In this document: in pieces, positions 1 to 9,100 of the stretch | Position numbering within the stretch: position 1 is the stretch's first letter | Layout: each line of letters starts with the position of its first letter | Origin: Colwellia sp. | Lineage (GTDB): Bacteria; Pseudomonadota; Gammaproteobacteria; Enterobacterales; Alteromonadaceae | Assembly: GCA_013215655.1 (NCBI GenBank) | Contig: JABSOX010000041.1 | Location: 5,992 to 47,811 of the forward strand | Length of the DNA: 41,820 bases | Direction of reading: 5' to 3' | Position numbers and translations under genes: made by a program | Notes under the pieces: generated by a model | Told to the model about the DNA's origin: nothing | What the model saw: the letters and a program-made list of their open reading frames with translations, nothing else | Database searches by the model: none

Positions 1-575
1 TTCATTTGCCTTTTTTAGTAAGATTTATTTGCTCATTATTTATCGCTACTACCTTAATGAGTATAATTGTTACTTATGTAACCAGTGTCTTTTTTCTCCA
101 AGAGCTAAGTTTTATAAAAAGATTTCCTGGTGAATTCCCTCGAACATTAGTTATTGGTACTTTTCTCACATTATTTTTTTATATTAAAAGTTATTTAAAT
201 TATCAAAAAAACAAAGTGCTCTCTCATAGTGATAGCTTAATACCCAAGAATAACAATAGCAGTGCTGATAAGTTTATGAATAAACTACCATTAGAAGTAC
301 GTGGTAAATTACTGTGTCTTGAAATGGCTGATCACTATCTAAAGGTTCATACGGATAAAGGTACTCATATGTTATTGATGCGTCTAAAAGATGCAACCAG
401 TGAATTGGAACATTATTCGGGATTACAGACACATCGCTCGTGGTGGGTTGCAGAAAATGCAGTTGTTGGCAGTATTAAAGAGAATAAAAAGACATTGTTA
501 AAACTAGAGAATGAACAACTAGTACCTGTATCGAGAACATTTTTGCCTGATGTTAAAGCTAAAAATCTACTGTGA
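1..575 (+). CDS. Membrane-anchored LytTR-domain protein, 5' end cut by the window
   Basis: The reading frame is open to the left edge and the first possible initiator is a TTG at position 6, so the true start probably lies outside the window. The visible 189 residues hold two hydrophobic segments (about residues 5-30 and 45-62), a short polar linker, and a C-terminal LytTR-type DNA-binding domain from about residue 90. Its hallmarks are a DHYLKVHT stretch, a THRSWWV stretch and a final VPVSRTF. LytTR domains bind DNA, usually in response regulators. Here no receiver domain is visible and the domain sits behind membrane helices, as in the one-component membrane LytTR family. The signal sensed and the target genes cannot be deduced. 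It ends 105 bp before metC and shows no sign of sharing a transcript with it. Confidence 0.75.
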   Translation, partial: HLPFLVRFICSLFIATTLMSIIVTYVTSVFFLQELSFIKRFPGEFPRTLVIGTFLTLFFYIKSYLNYQKNKVLSHSDSLIPKNNNSSADKFMNKLPLEVRGKLLCLEMADHYLKVHTDKGTHMLLMRLKDATSELEHYSGLQTHRSWWVAENAVVGSIKENKKTLLKLENEQLVPVSRTFLPDVKAKNLL

Positions 576-680
576 ATTTTATTTGCATAATAAATAACGT
601 GCACAATACCGTAATTCAGGTTATAAATATAAACATAGATGGCTAGATAGCTAAAAGTATTTTAGAGGTTAAAGGAAAAA

Positions 681-1862
681 ATGAAAAATAATACCAAAAT
701 AATTAATGCGGGTCGGGCAAAAAAATGGACGGGAAATGTTGTTAACCCTCCAGTAGAACGTGCCTCTACAGTAGTTTTTGATACAGTTAAAGAAATGAGG
801 CATGCCACGGCCAATAAAACTAATCAGGTATTATTTTACGGCCGTAGAGGAACATCAACATCTTTTGCATTTAGTGATGCCATGGTTGAGCTTGAAGGAG
901 GAGCAGGTTGTGCATTGTATCCGTCTGGAACCGCTGCGATTACTAATGCGATATTATCTTTTATAAAAGCAGGTGATCATTTGTTGATGGTTGATACTGC
1001 CTATGAACCTACTCGTGATTTTTGTGACAAAATGCTGAAAAAAATTGGCGTTGAAACCACGTATTATGATCCACTTATCGGCGCTGGCATTGAAGCACTT
1101 ATTCAGGAAAATACCGCGATTATATTTTTAGAATCGCCCGGTTCCATTACCATGGAAATTCAAGATGTACCGGCAATCGCCAAGGTTGCTCATCAACATG
1201 GCTGTATCGTTATGCTTGATAATACTTGGGGGGCAGCGGTAAATTTTCAACCGTTTGATTATGGCGTTGATATTTCAGTACAAGCGGCAACTAAGTATAT
1301 TGTTGGTCATTCAGATGTAATGCTTGGTACTGCAACGGCAGTAGAGAAATATTGGCCACAATTACGTGAAAATAGCTATATCATGGGACAATGTACTTCT
1401 CCTGATGATTTGTATTTAGCACTACGCGGTATTCGTACTTTAGGTGTGCGACTAAGACAACATCAAGAGAGTGCAATTAAAATTGCAAATTGGCTAGCGC
1501 AGCGCCCAGAAGTTGAGACGGTTTTACACCCAGCATTTGCATCATGTCCTGGTCATGAATTTTTTGAACGTGACTTTAATGGTTCAAACGGTTTGTTTTC
1601 ATTTGTATTAAATAGAGGCAATCAAAAAGCATTAACCGCATTACTTGATGGTATGACACATTTTAAGATGGGTTATTCATGGGGCGGTTTTGAAAGCTTA
1701 ATTTTGGGAATTTCCAGTGTACAGTCAATGCGTAGTGTCACTGAGTGGCAATATAAATTTCCTTTAATTCGTTTACATGTTGGTTTAGAAGATGTTGATG
1801 ATTTAATAGATGATTTGACGGCGGGCTTTGCAAGGTTTAATCAAGTATTAACTGAAAATTAA
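681..1862 (+). CDS. metC: Cystathionine beta-lyase (PLP enzyme)
   Basis: A 393-residue protein of the Cys/Met metabolism PLP-dependent family. It shows the typical FYGRRGTST block, the LYPSGTAA phosphate-binding stretch, the LDNTW motif holding the cofactor Asp, and the Schiff-base lysine in AATKYIVGHSD. Family knowledge: the enzyme cleaves cystathionine to homocysteine, pyruvate and ammonia in methionine synthesis, in the cytoplasm. Length and motif order match E. coli MetC (about 395 residues). A Shine-Dalgarno AAAGGA lies just before the ATG. It is followed by a strong terminator, so it is probably monocistronic. A cystathionine gamma-lyase or synthase assignment is possible, but the N-terminal and active-site segments look most like MetC. 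Confidence 0.9.
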   Translation: MKNNTKIINAGRAKKWTGNVVNPPVERASTVVFDTVKEMRHATANKTNQVLFYGRRGTSTSFAFSDAMVELEGGAGCALYPSGTAAITNAILSFIKAGDHLLMVDTAYEPTRDFCDKMLKKIGVETTYYDPLIGAGIEALIQENTAIIFLESPGSITMEIQDVPAIAKVAHQHGCIVMLDNTWGAAVNFQPFDYGVDISVQAATKYIVGHSDVMLGTATAVEKYWPQLRENSYIMGQCTSPDDLYLALRGIRTLGVRLRQHQESAIKIANWLAQRPEVETVLHPAFASCPGHEFFERDFNGSNGLFSFVLNRGNQKALTALLDGMTHFKMGYSWGGFESLILGISSVQSMRSVTEWQYKFPLIRLHVGLEDVDDLIDDLTAGFARFNQVLTEN

Positions 1863-1891
1863 TACTGAAAGTTAATACGGATATTCAAAAT

Positions 1892-1929
1892 AAAAGGGCT
1901 AAATGGATAATATCATTTAGCCCTTTTTA
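1892..1929 (+). terminator. Rho-independent terminator after metC
   Basis: An inverted repeat of about 14 bp (AAAGGGCTAAATG pairing with CATTTAGCCCTTT) has a short loop and is followed by a T run. It lies 30 bp after the metC stop. Confidence 0.9.
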
Positions 1930-1930
1930 T

Positions 1931-2045
1931 GTTCAGGATGAACGGTATGTCGCGGTGCCATGGATGGCAAAGAGCGTGTATGTTCAGGCCACTCTTAGGC
2001 ATCCATGCCTTCGCGGCATTAGTGCATCCTTGCACGTCGTAAACG
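1931..2045. repeat. Structured non-coding repeat-like element
   Basis: This stretch is clearly more GC-rich than its surroundings and has no ORF. It holds an imperfect inverted repeat: arm 1947-1966 (ATGTCGCGGTGCCATGGATG) pairs with arm 2000-2019 at 16 of 20 positions. The octamer TGTTCAGG occurs twice (1930 and 1981). A small hairpin GTGCA-TCCT-TGCAC lies at 2022-2035. It sits between two gene 3' ends (metC and the alkaline phosphatase), a usual place for REP/MITE-like dispersed elements. Whether it is repeated in the genome cannot be seen from one window. Confidence 0.5.
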
Positions 2046-2070
2046 GTCATTTTCATTTATAAACAAAGGT

Positions 2071-3495
2071 CTACTTTTTACCTAGCAGTGTAAATATCTT
2101 CTTAGCAATATCGGTATTGTCTTGAAAACCGTTGAATTTTTCACTGTTAGCGCCAAAAGCAAACACCGGCACATCTATCGCAGTATGTGTACCTGAATCA
2201 CTGATCGATCCCCATCCCGTATTAGTTTTCTTATCGATAATGATTTTTATTGTATGCAAGATGGGATTACTTACATCGGGTCGCCATTTGTTTTCTTGCT
2301 GGCTAAGCGAAAGGCTATTGTATTTATCTAATGAGTCTATACCCATTTCTTTAGACTTAATGAGTTCATTCATTTCATCATTAGAGATATCAAATTTTAA
2401 AAGTTCATTAACTTGTTGATTGGTTAATTCTGTTTTTGAAAATTTTATTGCAAACGCTTTAGGTGAAAGACTCATTGTTCTAAGGGACTGGGGTTGCCAT
2501 AAATAATTACTTCTAATATCTTTATTGCTAGCACCTGTTTTTCTACCAATACTAAGTCCACCGGTACTATGATCAGCGGTTAATACTACTAGGGTCTCTG
2601 GGTTTTTAGCAACATACTCTTCTAAATACTCTAATGTTTTTGCTAAATCGTCCATTTCTGCCATTGCAGCAGCAATGTCTCTTCCGTGTCCGGCCCAGTC
2701 AACTTGGCTTGCTTCAATTAGCATGAAGTAGCCTTGTTTGTTTTCTAGTTGTTTTATTGCCGCTTTGGTCATTAAAGACAAACGATGTTTATTGCTATCA
2801 TCTAATGCCCACGGTAATCCTTTTTTATCAAATAAACCTAATACGGCTTTATTGGCAGGTAGGTTGGTTAAATCGCTATATTTATCGATGTAATGAAAAC
2901 CAGCCGCTTTAAATTCATCAACTAAGTTACGGTCTTTACGAATAAAGTAACTCCAGCCACCACCAAAAAGTACATCGGCTTTAATGCCGTCATCAATATA
3001 ACTATCGGCTATAGCATTATAATTACGACGAAAGTCATTATGGGCTAAATACGATGCAGGTGTTGCGTGATTAATTTGTGAAGTCACTACCACACCTGTT
3101 TTTTTACCTTGTGTTTTAGCCCACTCCAATACCGTTAAAACAGGTTTTTTATCTACATCTACAGCGATAGCGTCATTGTATGTTTTAACGCCGGTTGCTA
3201 GTGCCGTTGCTGCTGCGGCTGAATCCGTAATATAGCCTGAAATAGGCGCTGGATAAGTACTACTTGAACCAACAAGGGTGCGATCAAATACGGTCTCTTC
3301 AATTTTAGCGGTATTGGGATTGTCATTAAAATAACGATACGCGGTGGTATAAGCGGGACCCATGCCATCTCCAACGATCATAATGATGTTTTTTGGCAAT
3401 GTCTCTTCATTGAGAGATTCATCGCTGGCGACTACCAAGTTTGTTACTGACAATGCGATTGCTGAAACCAATGCAGAGATGATAAATGTTTTCAT
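2071..3495 (-). CDS. Secreted alkaline phosphatase (PhoA family)
   Basis: The protein has 474 residues from the ATG at 3495, where AGGAAA sits 4 bp upstream; the in-frame TTG at 3510 lies before this ribosome site and is not the start. A signal peptide covers about residues 1-23 (cleavage near VVA-SD), so it acts in the periplasm or outside. Visible catalytic elements are metal Asp43 (VGDGMG), nucleophile Ser92 (TDSAAAAT), Glu261, Asp266 and His270 (QVDWAGH), and Asp308-His309 (TADHSTGG). The residues matching E. coli Asp153 and Lys328 are His143 and Trp267, the pairing known from Vibrio and Antarctic TAB5 phosphatases. It probably strips phosphate from nucleotides for its neighbours. It lies downstream of the EEP gene on the same strand, 65 bp apart. 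Confidence 0.88.
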   Translation of the reverse strand: MKTFIISALVSAIALSVTNLVVASDESLNEETLPKNIIMIVGDGMGPAYTTAYRYFNDNPNTAKIEETVFDRTLVGSSSTYPAPISGYITDSAAAATALATGVKTYNDAIAVDVDKKPVLTVLEWAKTQGKKTGVVVTSQINHATPASYLAHNDFRRNYNAIADSYIDDGIKADVLFGGGWSYFIRKDRNLVDEFKAAGFHYIDKYSDLTNLPANKAVLGLFDKKGLPWALDDSNKHRLSLMTKAAIKQLENKQGYFMLIEASQVDWAGHGRDIAAAMAEMDDLAKTLEYLEEYVAKNPETLVVLTADHSTGGLSIGRKTGASNKDIRSNYLWQPQSLRTMSLSPKAFAIKFSKTELTNQQVNELLKFDISNDEMNELIKSKEMGIDSLDKYNSLSLSQQENKWRPDVSNPILHTIKIIIDKKTNTGWGSISDSGTHTAIDVPVFAFGANSEKFNGFQDNTDIAKKIFTLLGKK

Positions 3496-3521
3496 TAAAT
3501 TTCCTAACAATATATTTCAAG

Positions 3522-3552
3522 ACTAAATAACTCACGGAATAAATTATTTAGT
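3522..3552 (-). other. A/T-rich hairpin between the nuclease and phosphatase genes
   Basis: A perfect 9-bp inverted repeat (ACTAAATAA at 3522-3530, TTATTTAGT at 3544-3552) has a 13-nt loop. No T tract follows on the minus strand, so it may be an mRNA-processing or stability element rather than a terminator. Confidence 0.4.
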
Positions 3553-3560
3553 ATTATTTA

Positions 3561-4754
3561 TTACTTAAGCTCTAAATCAACCCATACCAAACGATGATCT
3601 GAAGATGCTGCTCTATCTTTAACTAAACGATATGTTTCTTCAGTTGTTTGAGGCCAAAACACGGCGGAGTTTGTAATTTTAAAATGTTGACGTGAAGGTA
3701 AAACATAGTCAGCACGCATGCCCCAATGTGCGGTATGGTTTTTTGCATTAGGGTTGTCTATTTTATGCATTTTACCCGCTAAACTTTCAGGTTTAGCATC
3801 CTGAACCTTTTCATGTGTTAATAAAGAAGTTATACCTGAAACCATCGCATCGCCATCAACACTTGAAGCATTTTGATCGCCTAAAATAATAAAAGCTTGA
3901 TCATTATTGAGGCCATCTTTATTGCCGTTGTCATCATAGATATATGATGCGGTATTGCTTATATAGTCGTGCCAAAATCGTATTTCATCATGATTACGTT
4001 TACCATTTCGATCCTCTGGGCCGTCAAAAACAGGAGGAGTAGGGTGGCTTGCTAATATATGGATGGTCTTACCATTAACATTAACCGGAATGTCCCAATG
4101 TGATTTAGAAGATAAACGCATATCACGCCATGCTTCATCACTAAACCAAGGTTTTTTAGTTTCAGGGTCAAATGGCTTTAAAGCGTTAGGCATATCATTC
4201 CATTTAAACTTTTGGAAAGTACGTATTTTCTTCATATCTATGGGATATTTGGATAATAATGCCATGCCAAAATGTCCAGGAAAATAACCAAAACCATAGT
4301 TATCACTGGGTGACTTTCCTGATGAGCCATCATTATTTAAATCAAACTTTGTTGGTACGCCAGTATTTACAGCCCCTTGATAAAAATATGGGAAATCAAT
4401 GCCTTGTTGTTTCCCTTGTCCTTTTGATAAATATTGTGAGAGAAATAATTTGAGAGATTGCTGGCTATCATCTTCTCGATCAAATTCATTTAATAAAATA
4501 ATATCAGGATTAATACGCTGGATAATTTCAGCAATATTTTTAATTTGTTGATTGTTTTCATTCAATGCTAACGAAAGCTCATTACCTTTAACGTTTGGGG
4601 CTTTTCCACGTACATAAGGCAAATAATTTAGCGCTTCCATACTGACATTAAAGGTAGCAACTCTAAGTTGGGGATGAGCTGGTATTGTTTCCTTAGCCAT
4701 AACAACGCCTGATAGTAAAACAAAAGTACTGAATAATAATGAAACGTTTTTCAT
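3561..4754 (-). CDS. Secreted endonuclease/exonuclease/phosphatase (EEP) family protein
   Basis: The start is the ATG at 4754, preceded by AGGGAA. An upstream in-frame extension to 4781 would overlap the regulator gene and precede the signal peptide. The protein has 397 residues, with a signal peptide (about 1-20, ending VVMA). It carries the EEP (DNase I-like) fold motifs in order: ATFNVS near the N-terminus, LLNEFDRED (metal Glu), ALLSKYPI, ASHPTPP, ILGDQNAS (Asp/Asn pair), RADYVLPS and a final SSDHRLVWVDL with the catalytic His. Family members cleave phosphodiester or phosphomonoester bonds with a divalent metal; the substrate is not readable from sequence. Its place 11 bp after a RutR-like regulator and before an alkaline phosphatase fits extracellular nucleic-acid or nucleotide breakdown (inference). 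Confidence 0.82.
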   Translation of the reverse strand: MKNVSLLFSTFVLLSGVVMAKETIPAHPQLRVATFNVSMEALNYLPYVRGKAPNVKGNELSLALNENNQQIKNIAEIIQRINPDIILLNEFDREDDSQQSLKLFLSQYLSKGQGKQQGIDFPYFYQGAVNTGVPTKFDLNNDGSSGKSPSDNYGFGYFPGHFGMALLSKYPIDMKKIRTFQKFKWNDMPNALKPFDPETKKPWFSDEAWRDMRLSSKSHWDIPVNVNGKTIHILASHPTPPVFDGPEDRNGKRNHDEIRFWHDYISNTASYIYDDNGNKDGLNNDQAFIILGDQNASSVDGDAMVSGITSLLTHEKVQDAKPESLAGKMHKIDNPNAKNHTAHWGMRADYVLPSRQHFKITNSAVFWPQTTEETYRLVKDRAASSDHRLVWVDLELK

Positions 4755-4765
4755 TTGAATGTTCC

Positions 4766-5398
4766 CTATTTTAACCCACATCCACGAAGAATAAAGTCAG
4801 TTAAGAACTTAGTGACAGCTTCTACATCTTCTTCTTCGTAATCGGCTCTATTCATAATGGTTAATATTTGTGTTTCAAAATCAGCGTAATGTTGTGTTGA
4901 TGACCAAATAAGAAAAATTAGACTTACAGGGTCTACATCTTTCATTTCACCATTATCAATCCACTGTTGAAATAGTTTCGCCTTTGCTCTCACCCATTGT
5001 CTTAAATAGGTTCTCGCAAAATCTTTTAAATGCTGAGCTCCTTGAATTATTTCCATAGCATAAATCTTAGAAGCGCTTGGATGATGAAATGACATTTTAA
5101 CTTTTGCAGCGATGAACTTTTCAATAGCAACTTTAGGGCCATTATCAGGGTCGATATCACCAATACCTTCATCCCACATATTGAGTGTTTTTTCTAACAC
5201 GGCATGATAAATATTTTCTTTATTTTTAAAGTAATACAATATATTAGCTTTAGGTAAACCTGCACGATCAGCAATTGATTGAACAGTAGAACCTTTATAA
5301 CCTTGCAAGATGAACTCTTCTTGCGCAGCCACAATTATTTTTTCTTGGCTTTGCTCTCGAATACGACCTTGTTTGTTTGGCTTCTTATTATCATTCAT
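4766..5398 (-). CDS. rutR: RutR-like TetR-family regulator
   Basis: A 210-residue TetR-family repressor. The N-terminal helix-turn-helix covers about residues 20-65 (STVQSIADRAGLPKANILYYF). The whole protein resembles E. coli RutR. Shared features include the ILYYF-NKE-IYHAVL stretch, the following W, the ...ME-I-GA-L... helix, and the signature LIFLIWSSTQHYADF near the C-terminus. E. coli RutR binds uracil or thymine, which releases it from TTGACCA-N2-TGGTCAA sites. Close matches to that site occur upstream of this gene and of several nucleoside genes in the window. It is the first gene of a probable operon with the EEP nuclease (11-bp gap) and alkaline phosphatase. The rut pyrimidine-degradation genes themselves are not in the window, so the ligand and the ortholog call are inference. 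Confidence 0.75.
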   Translation of the reverse strand: MNDNKKPNKQGRIREQSQEKIIVAAQEEFILQGYKGSTVQSIADRAGLPKANILYYFKNKENIYHAVLEKTLNMWDEGIGDIDPDNGPKVAIEKFIAAKVKMSFHHPSASKIYAMEIIQGAQHLKDFARTYLRQWVRAKAKLFQQWIDNGEMKDVDPVSLIFLIWSSTQHYADFETQILTIMNRADYEEEDVEAVTKFLTDFILRGCGLK

Positions 5399-5493
5399 TT
5401 ATGAAGAACCTATTAAATATTGGTAAACGTCATTTGCGCGCTCTTTTTATCAGTGTTCGAAATGAAAGTCATTATTTCTATTCATTTAAATAA

Positions 5494-5509
5494 CTGACTA
5501 TTTGGTTGG
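5494..5509. promoter_or_regulatory. Weak RutR-like operator upstream of rutR
   Basis: CTGACTA-TT-TGGTTGG matches 9 of 14 conserved positions of the E. coli RutR site and shares its left half with the cdd operator. It lies about 96 bp upstream of the rutR start, so it could serve autoregulation. Confidence 0.35.
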
Positions 5510-5689
5510 ATTACCTTTATATGTAAATATTAGTTAAAATTTTATCCATGCTATTTTTAGAGGTTTTTATACAATAATACAACTATAAAATTTACTTTTA
5601 TATCACTTTGTAGGCGATATTCATCTTAGATAGCACAAAAAGGCATTTTTAAGACGCATTGTTATTCGTTTTATCCGAGATATATTAAC

Positions 5690-5705
5690 CTGTTCTACTG
5701 GTCAA
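5690..5705. promoter_or_regulatory. RutR-like half-site
   Basis: CTGTTCT-AC-TGGTCAA: the right half is a perfect RutR half-site, but only 3 of 7 bases of the left half match. It lies 57 bp before the better site at 5763. Confidence 0.3.
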
Positions 5706-5762
5706 TAAGTTTTATTGTAAATACCATGTAAAATAAAGGCTTGAAATTGTATATCTTAATAC

Positions 5763-5778
5763 TTGACCAACCGGTTAT
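5763..5778. promoter_or_regulatory. RutR-like operator upstream of the Oar-like receptor
   Basis: TTGACCA-AC-CGGTTAT has a perfect left half and 4 of 7 right-half matches to the RutR consensus. It also reads as a TetR-type palindrome (TAACCGGTTGG). It is about 340 bp from the receptor start and 365 bp from rutR. Confidence 0.5.
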
Positions 5779-6015
5779 ATAAATAAAAGTACTTTTTCTT
5801 TATATTATTTTAATTTTAAATTATTTTTTTAGAATCTTTAAGTTATATAGGAAATAGTTATTGAAATCGAATGTTTTCTTTAAGTGTTTGTTTGTAAGTG
5901 GAAAATTGTAATTTTTCGATGAGTATCACTAATTTACATGCTTTATTGATTGATGTTGTTCTATACACTTTAAAATTATTGTAATGAAATTGTAAAAAAA
6001 CTCTGCTTTAATTTC

Positions 6016-6036
6016 TCCCGAACTAAGGTTTCGGGA
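6016..6036. promoter_or_regulatory. Inverted repeat before the receptor promoter
   Basis: TCCCGAA at 6016-6022 and TTCGGGA at 6030-6036 form a perfect 7-bp inverted repeat with a 7-nt spacer, in otherwise AT-rich DNA. It ends 14 bp before the probable -35 box, a location suited to an operator. The cognate regulator is unknown. Confidence 0.4.
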
Positions 6037-6049
6037 AAAACACAGTTTT

Positions 6050-6077
6050 TTGACTATATTGTGATTATAAAAATAAT
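6050..6077 (+). promoter_or_regulatory. Probable sigma-70 promoter of the Oar-like receptor
   Basis: TTGACT (6050-6055, 5 of 6 matches) and AATAAT (6072-6077, 5 of 6 matches) are separated by 16 bp. The ATG follows at 6116 with AAGGA at 6104-6108. Confidence 0.5.
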
Positions 6078-6115
6078 AAACCTAAAAAATAATAAACTTC
6101 TACAAGGATAAAAAG

Positions 6116-9100
6116 ATGAAAACTCATCGTCTCTCACGCATCTCAGGCGCACTTGTACTTGCGCTTGGTCTATCAACATCAGTCATGGCGAATACAACAA
6201 CGTCATCAATTAAAGGGAAAATTCAGGGGCCTCAAGGAAACCCTGCCGTAGGAACTGTCGTTACTATCGTTCACACGCCATCAGGTACAACTAAAAACGC
6301 TGTTGTTAATGCCGCGGGTATCTTTGTCGCTAAAGGTTTACGTGTTGGTGGACCATACGAGGTAAAACTAGATTCAAATAAGTTTAATGATCAAACAGTT
6401 AAAGATGTTTATTTAACTCTAGGTGAAACTTATCCAATGAATATAGCTCTTCAACAAGAGCAGGCGATGGAAACGATTGAAGTTACTGGTCGTGCTATTA
6501 GTTCATTTTCTGGTGGAACAGGTCCTGCATCACACTTTAGTGCTGAAGACTTAGCCTCTGCACCAGCAATTAACCGCGATATTAAAGATATTGTTAGAAT
6601 TGACCCACGTATATATGTCGATGAAAGCCGTGAAGATGCGATTCAATGTGGCGGCGGTAGCCCTCGTTTTAATAGCTTAACTGTTGATGGCGTTCGTATG
6701 AATGACAGTTTTGGTCTAAATGACAATGGCTATCCAACGACCCGCATTCCATTTTCTTATGACTCTATTGATCAAGTCTCCGTTGAATTAGCCCCGTTTG
6801 ATGTTAAATACGGTGGTTTTACCTCATGTAATATCAATGCGGTAACAAAATCTGGTGGCAATGAAGTACACGGTGGCTTCTTTTATGATTACACCAATGA
6901 CTCAATGAAAGGTGACTCCGTTGAAGGCGAAGACCTTGATAACGGTGATTACACCGAAGAGCGCTACGGTTTTAACGTTGGTTTACCGCTAATTGAAGAT
7001 ACATTGTTTTTCTTTGGTTCTTATGAAAAATTAGAAGGTGTTGAATTATTTGGTTATGCACCTTTAGGCGATAATATTAGCCAAGGCGAACTAGATAGAA
7101 TCGTGCAGATAGCTAGTGATGTATATGGCTATGATGCTGGTGGTACAACACCGAGTATGCCTGTAGATGATGAAAAAGTACTATTAAAACTAGATTGGAA
7201 TATAAACGACCAACATCGTGCAAGTTTAGTATATAACTATAATGATGGTTTTAAATTAGATCAGTCTGATACCTGGGCAATGACCTTAGACAGCCATTAT
7301 TACGAAAAAGGCGCAAAGCTAAATTCATTAGTGGGTTCTTTATATTCTGATTGGAATGACAATTTTTCAACAGAAGTTCGTTTAGGAAAAACTAGTTTAG
7401 ATAATAGACAAAATTCTTTAGATGCAGCGAGTAGTTTTGGTGAAGTTTCAATTCGCCATGGCGGAACCACTGTTTTCTTAGGACCAGATGATTCACGTCA
7501 ATCGAATGAAATGAATTGGGAGCAAGTTACTTTTAAACTAGCGGGTAACTATTATTTTGATGAACATACCATTACTGCAGGTTATGAGTATGAAGAATTA
7601 ACCGCGTTTAACTTGTTTATGCAACATACTCAAGGTGAGTTTAGATTTGACTCGATTGATGATTTTGAAGCTGGGCAAGCTGCGCGTGTATATTATAACA
7701 ACTCAGCAGGAACGAATGTTCCAAGTGATGCTAGTCAAGAGTTTACTTATGCATTACATACTTTTTATGTTCAAGATGAATTTGAATTATCAGACCTTGA
7801 TATGACTATCATGTATGGTCTTCGTTATGACAAATATACTAGTGATGATAGCCCAAGATTTAATCAGAACTTTAAAGACCGTTATGGTTTTGGCAACGAT
7901 AGTACTTTTGATGGTATCAGTTTGTTACAACCACGTTTAGGCATTAATTGGTCAGTTGAAGATAACTTAGAAGTACGTGGTGGTTTTGGTTTATATTCTG
8001 GCGGAAATCCAAATGTATGGCTTTCTAACTCATTTTCTAACGATGGTCTTGTACAAATAGGCCTTCAACATCGTGGTGTTGATTTATTTAATACACCGAT
8101 GACCGGAGATGGTCGTCCTGTGTTTGAAACACCACAAGACATGTTTGATGAGATACAGAACTTACCTGTAGGTGGAGGAGATGGTTCCGTAAACGCTGTA
8201 GACCCAGATTTCGAATTGCCTTCAGAATGGAAATATTCACTTGGTGCTACTTATACAACTGATGATGATTATATTATTGCAGTAGATATTTTACACAATC
8301 GTAAACAAAACTCTGCAACAATTAGAGATGCGGGACAACGTTATGCAAGTGCTGTTGCACCCGATGGACGTCCTACTTATGAGCGAGTAGCGGGTCGTAC
8401 AAGCGAGTTTATTTTAACGAATAGTAATAAAGATGGTCAATCGACTATATTGTCATTCGCGGTTAGCAAAGATTTTGATTTTGGTCTAAACGCATCATTC
8501 TCTTATGCATATACTCAGTCTGAAGATGCTAATCCAATGACAAGTGCTGTTGCAGGCTCTAATTATAGTAATCTAGCAGCAACAGATGCACTAAACCCAG
8601 GCATGGAAACGTCTGACTATGGTGTTCCACATCGCTTCACGATGAACCTTAGTTACACTACGCAAATTATTGAAGGCTTAAATACAACTTTCAGTCTATT
8701 TGGCCAAGTAAGTGAAGGACAATCGTATTCTTATACCTTTGATAATTCAGATGGTGCTTTTGGTGATAGCAACTGGAATCGTAGTCGTCAATTGTTGTAC
8801 ATACCAGCTGAGAACGACGCAAACGTAGTATATGACGAAGGCTTTGACTTAGCTGCATTTAATTCTTTTGTTGAAAGTGAAGGTTTGGCGCGCGGAGAAA
8901 TTACTAAACGTAATGATTTCAATGCCAATTGGCGTGCAACATTTGACTTTAAAATTAGCCAACAAATACCTGGTTTAATGGATGGTCATAAAGGCAGCGC
9001 CTTCTTTATCGTTCAAAATCTAGGTAATATGTTAAATGATGATTGGGGTGTAATGAAGCAAGGTCAATTTGTTGGTAATCGTATGGTTGAAATGTCAATC

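Larger units (their letters stand above)
5399..6115. other. Long divergent regulatory region between rutR and the Oar-like receptor
   Basis: This 717-bp region is very AT-rich and holds no credible ORF. It contains three RutR-like palindromes (5494-5509, 5690-5705, 5763-5778), an inverted repeat at 6016-6036, and a probable promoter for the receptor gene just before its start. The rest shows no structure I can name. Confidence 0.6.

Noticed and set aside
5399-6115. CRP-type site in the long regulatory region
   Set aside because: Stretches such as the one near 5920 match only one half of TGTGA-N6-TCACA.
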